Assembly (NCBI GenBank): GCA_900552925.1
Contig: USBH01000105.1
Coordinates: forward strand, 1-5,972
Direction: 5' to 3'
DNA from: an uncultured Oscillospiraceae bacterium
GTDB lineage: Bacteria; Bacillota; Clostridia; Oscillospirales; Acutalibacteraceae
DNA length: 5,972 bases
Shown here: positions 4,808-5,972 of the stretch, piece after piece
Layout: each line of letters begins with the position of its first letter
How positions within the stretch are numbered: position 1 is the first letter of the stretch
Program-made: the position numbers and the translations under genes
Notes under the pieces: generated by a model
What the model saw: only the letters and a program-made list of their open reading frames with translations
What the model was told of the DNA's origin: nothing
Databases searched by the model: none

Positions 4808-5326
4808 ATGTTGAATGTCGCAGTTGTTATGGGCAGACTGGTGGCCGACCCCGAACTCCGCCACACCCCGAGCGACGTCGCCGTGACGAGCTTCACGCTC
4901 GCCGTCGACCGCTCCTATGTCAAGTCCGGCGCCGAGCGCCAGACCGATTTTATCGACATCGTCGCGTGGCGCGGCACCGCGGAATTTGTATGCAAGTACT
5001 TCCGCAAGGGCCAGATGATGGCGGTGCACGGCTCGATCCAGACGCGTTCCTATACCGACCGGGACGGCAACAAGCGCAAGGCCTTTGAAATTGTCGCGGA
5101 CGACGTCAACTTTGCGGATTCCAAGCGCAACACCGACGGCGGCTCGAACTACGGCAATAACGGCGGCTACGGCAATTCGTCCTATGGCGGCAGCAGCTAC
5201 AGCGGTAACAGCACAGCCGGCAACGAGATGCAGCGCCCGGCTTACAGCGAACCCGCCCCCACCTATTCGAGTGGCAACAGCGGGGATTTCGAGGAGATCA
5301 TCGGCGACGACGACCTGCCGTTCTGA
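4808..5326 (+). CDS. ssb: Single-stranded DNA-binding protein
   Basis: A complete 172-residue SSB that coats single-stranded DNA in replication, recombination and repair, normally as a tetramer. The OB-fold covers about 1-105: MLNVAVVMGRLVADPELRHT (1-20), FTLAVDRSY (29-37), DFIDIVAWRGTAEFVCKYF (47-65) and KGQMMAVHGSIQTRSY (67-82). A flexible linker rich in Gly, Asn, Ser and Tyr (about 111-160) with repeated Y/G/N/S units follows, ending in the acidic tip EEIIGDDDLPF (162-172), which docks partner proteins. ATG 4808 is preferred; a TTG three codons earlier would overlap the weak AGAGAG ribosome site at 4793-4798. The weak site suggests partial coupling to rpsF. It lies between the S6 and S18 genes, the usual bacterial order. 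Confidence 0.97.
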   Translation: MLNVAVVMGRLVADPELRHTPSDVAVTSFTLAVDRSYVKSGAERQTDFIDIVAWRGTAEFVCKYFRKGQMMAVHGSIQTRSYTDRDGNKRKAFEIVADDVNFADSKRNTDGGSNYGNNGGYGNSSYGGSSYSGNSTAGNEMQRPAYSEPAPTYSSGNSGDFEEIIGDDDLPF

Positions 5327-5367
5327 TGAACTCCGCAACAACGATTTAAGAGAAGGAGGCTTTCGCA

Positions 5368-5619
5368 ATGGCAGACAGACCGGAGAGAGATAACCGCCGC
5401 GGTGGACGCAAGGGCCGCAGAAAAGTTTGCAGCTTCTGCGTGGACAAGGCGGAATACATCGATTACAAGGACGTTGCCAAGCTTCGCCGTTTTATTTCTG
5501 AAAGAGGAAAGATCCTGCCCAGAAGAGTTACGGGAACTTGCGCACACCACCAGCGTGGCCTGACGGTCGCTATCAAGCGTGCCCGTCACCTCGCGCTCCT
5601 GCCTTTCACCAGCGACTGA
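5368..5619 (+). CDS. rpsR: Small ribosomal subunit protein bS18, zinc-type
   Basis: A complete 83-residue S18, which pairs with S6 on the 30S platform. The basic N-terminal arm [10 protein letters not shown] (10-19) precedes the core with VCSFCVDK (20-27), IDYKD (31-35), [20 protein letters not shown] (39-58), AHHQR (59-63) and [12 protein letters not shown]. Cys21, Cys24 and Cys58 with a nearby His60 or His61 can form a zinc site, so this is the Cys-containing form; B. subtilis S18, from memory, has lost most of these. GGAGG lies 8 bases before the ATG. It is the last gene of the operon, 41 bases after ssb, and is followed by a strong terminator. No zinc-free paralogue is visible here. Confidence 0.97.
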   Translation: MADRPERDNRRGGRKGRRKVCSFCVDKAEYIDYKDVAKLRRFISERGKILPRRVTGTCAHHQRGLTVAIKRARHLALLPFTSD

Positions 5620-5642
5620 TCGCGCAGGCAATACGGTTTACG

Positions 5643-5678
5643 AGGGAGACTTTTAAATAAGTCTCCCTTTTCGTTTTT
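5643..5678 (+). terminator. rpsF-ssb-rpsR operon terminator
   Basis: A perfect 10-base stem AGGGAGACTT/AAGTCTCCCT (5643-5652, 5659-5668) with loop TTAAAT is followed by TTTTCGTTTTT. It begins 24 bases after the rpsR stop and is the most regular hairpin in the window. Confidence 0.93.
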
Positions 5679-5692
5679 CGGGCATCCGCCCG
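5679..5692 (+). repeat. Small hairpin before the amidohydrolase ribosome site
   Basis: CGGGC/GCCCG with loop ATCC directly follows the operon terminator and ends 3 bases before the AAAGGAG site at 5696-5702. It may be a second part of the terminator or a block that limits translation from read-through mRNA. Function is not shown. Confidence 0.4.
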
Positions 5693-5708
5693 CCGAAAGG
5701 AGACCCCT

Positions 5709-5948
5709 ATGCTTTTATTCGACATGCACACCCACTGCTTTCCGGACGCGCTCGCCCCGAAGGCGCTGCCGCGCCTTGCGGAAATCAGCGACTGCCCGTA
5801 CCACGGCGACGGCACCTACGGCGACCTGTGCGCCAAGGCTGCCGCGGCCGGATGCACGGGCTTTATGATCCTGCACATCGCGACGAAGGCGAAGCAGATG
5901 AATTCCGTCAACAACTTCGCGGCGGCCTGCCAGAAGGGCAACGTGTAC
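5709..5948 (+). CDS. Amidohydrolase-type metal-dependent hydrolase (N-terminal 80 residues, truncated by adapter)
   Basis: The open frame starts at ATG 5709 behind AAAGGAG (6-base spacing) and runs to the adapter at 5949, giving 80 residues of a protein likely around 250-300 long. The start MLLFDMHTHCFPDALAPKAL has the first-strand HxH metal motif (His7, His9) of the amidohydrolase TIM-barrel superfamily, in the style of COG2159-like proteins. GDLCAKAAAAGCTGFMILHIA (about 45-65) would be the first helix and second strand. The remaining metal ligands and any substrate clue lie outside the window. No promoter is visible between the rpsR terminator and this gene, so expression may rely on read-through. 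Reading past 5948 would add the false tail LSLIHISE. Confidence 0.72.
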
Positions 5949-5972
5949 CTGTCTCTTATACACATCTCCGAG
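5949..5972. other. Nextera adapter (not genomic)
   Basis: Positions 5949-5967 are the reverse complement of the 19-base Tn5 mosaic end, and 5968-5972 (CCGAG) are the beginning of the read-2 (i7-side) adapter. It is a perfect inverted copy of positions 25-48. Genomic sequence ends at 5948. Confidence 0.98.

Noticed and set aside
5110..5260. Repetitive Gly/Asn/Ser/Tyr segment in ssb as a possible repeat element or frameshift
   Set aside because: It is the normal low-complexity SSB linker, stays in frame, and ends in the conserved acidic DDDLPF tip.
25..5972. A 5.9 kb composite transposon bounded by Tn5-like inverted repeats
   Set aside because: The repeats are complete Nextera adapter pieces with index and P7 tail, there is no transposase, and the content is core housekeeping genes.

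Overview
The window reads as a short assembly contig from a GC-rich (roughly 60% by eye) Gram-positive bacterium. It is most likely one of the Clostridia, perhaps an Oscillospirales-type gut organism. This rests on the rpsF-ssb-rpsR order, strong purine Shine-Dalgarno sites, near-consensus sigma-A type promoters, GC hairpin plus T-run terminators, a zinc-type (Cys) S18, and a RING-like zinc-finger membrane protein of a kind I associate with that group. The taxonomic placement is inference.

Both ends are not genomic. Positions 1-48 and 5949-5972 are Nextera (Tn5 tagmentation) adapter, including what looks like an i7 index on the left. The biological insert is 49-5948, and the genes at both edges are cut by adapter.

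Left part, minus strand: prfB (peptide release factor 2, 1819-692) has its own promoter and a clean intrinsic terminator. Downstream of it, on a separate transcript with a long, hairpin-rich leader, is the first third of an EctB-type diaminobutyrate/2-oxoglutarate aminotransferase (414-49, truncated). A 285-base divergent intergenic region (1820-2104) separates prfB from the plus-strand genes.

Middle, plus strand: a 355-residue protein starts at TTG and carries an N-terminal RING-like zinc finger, a zinc ribbon, a proline-rich linker and a membrane domain. It is followed by galU (UTP-glucose-1-phosphate uridylyltransferase), which has a perfect consensus promoter and its own terminator.

Right part, plus strand: the translation/replication operon rpsF-ssb-rpsR is driven by an extended -10 promoter whose -35 lies inside the galU terminator hairpin. 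It ends in a strong terminator. A truncated amidohydrolase-type metal-dependent hydrolase follows and runs into the right adapter.

Most of the window is conserved housekeeping, and I see no mobile element, CRISPR array, tRNA/rRNA or evident defence system. The points worth a second look are the prfB gene without the programmed frameshift, the EctB-like gene outside an ectABC order and behind a structured leader, the zinc-finger membrane protein, the promoter-inside-terminator arrangement, and the adapter artefacts, which would create false peptide tails.
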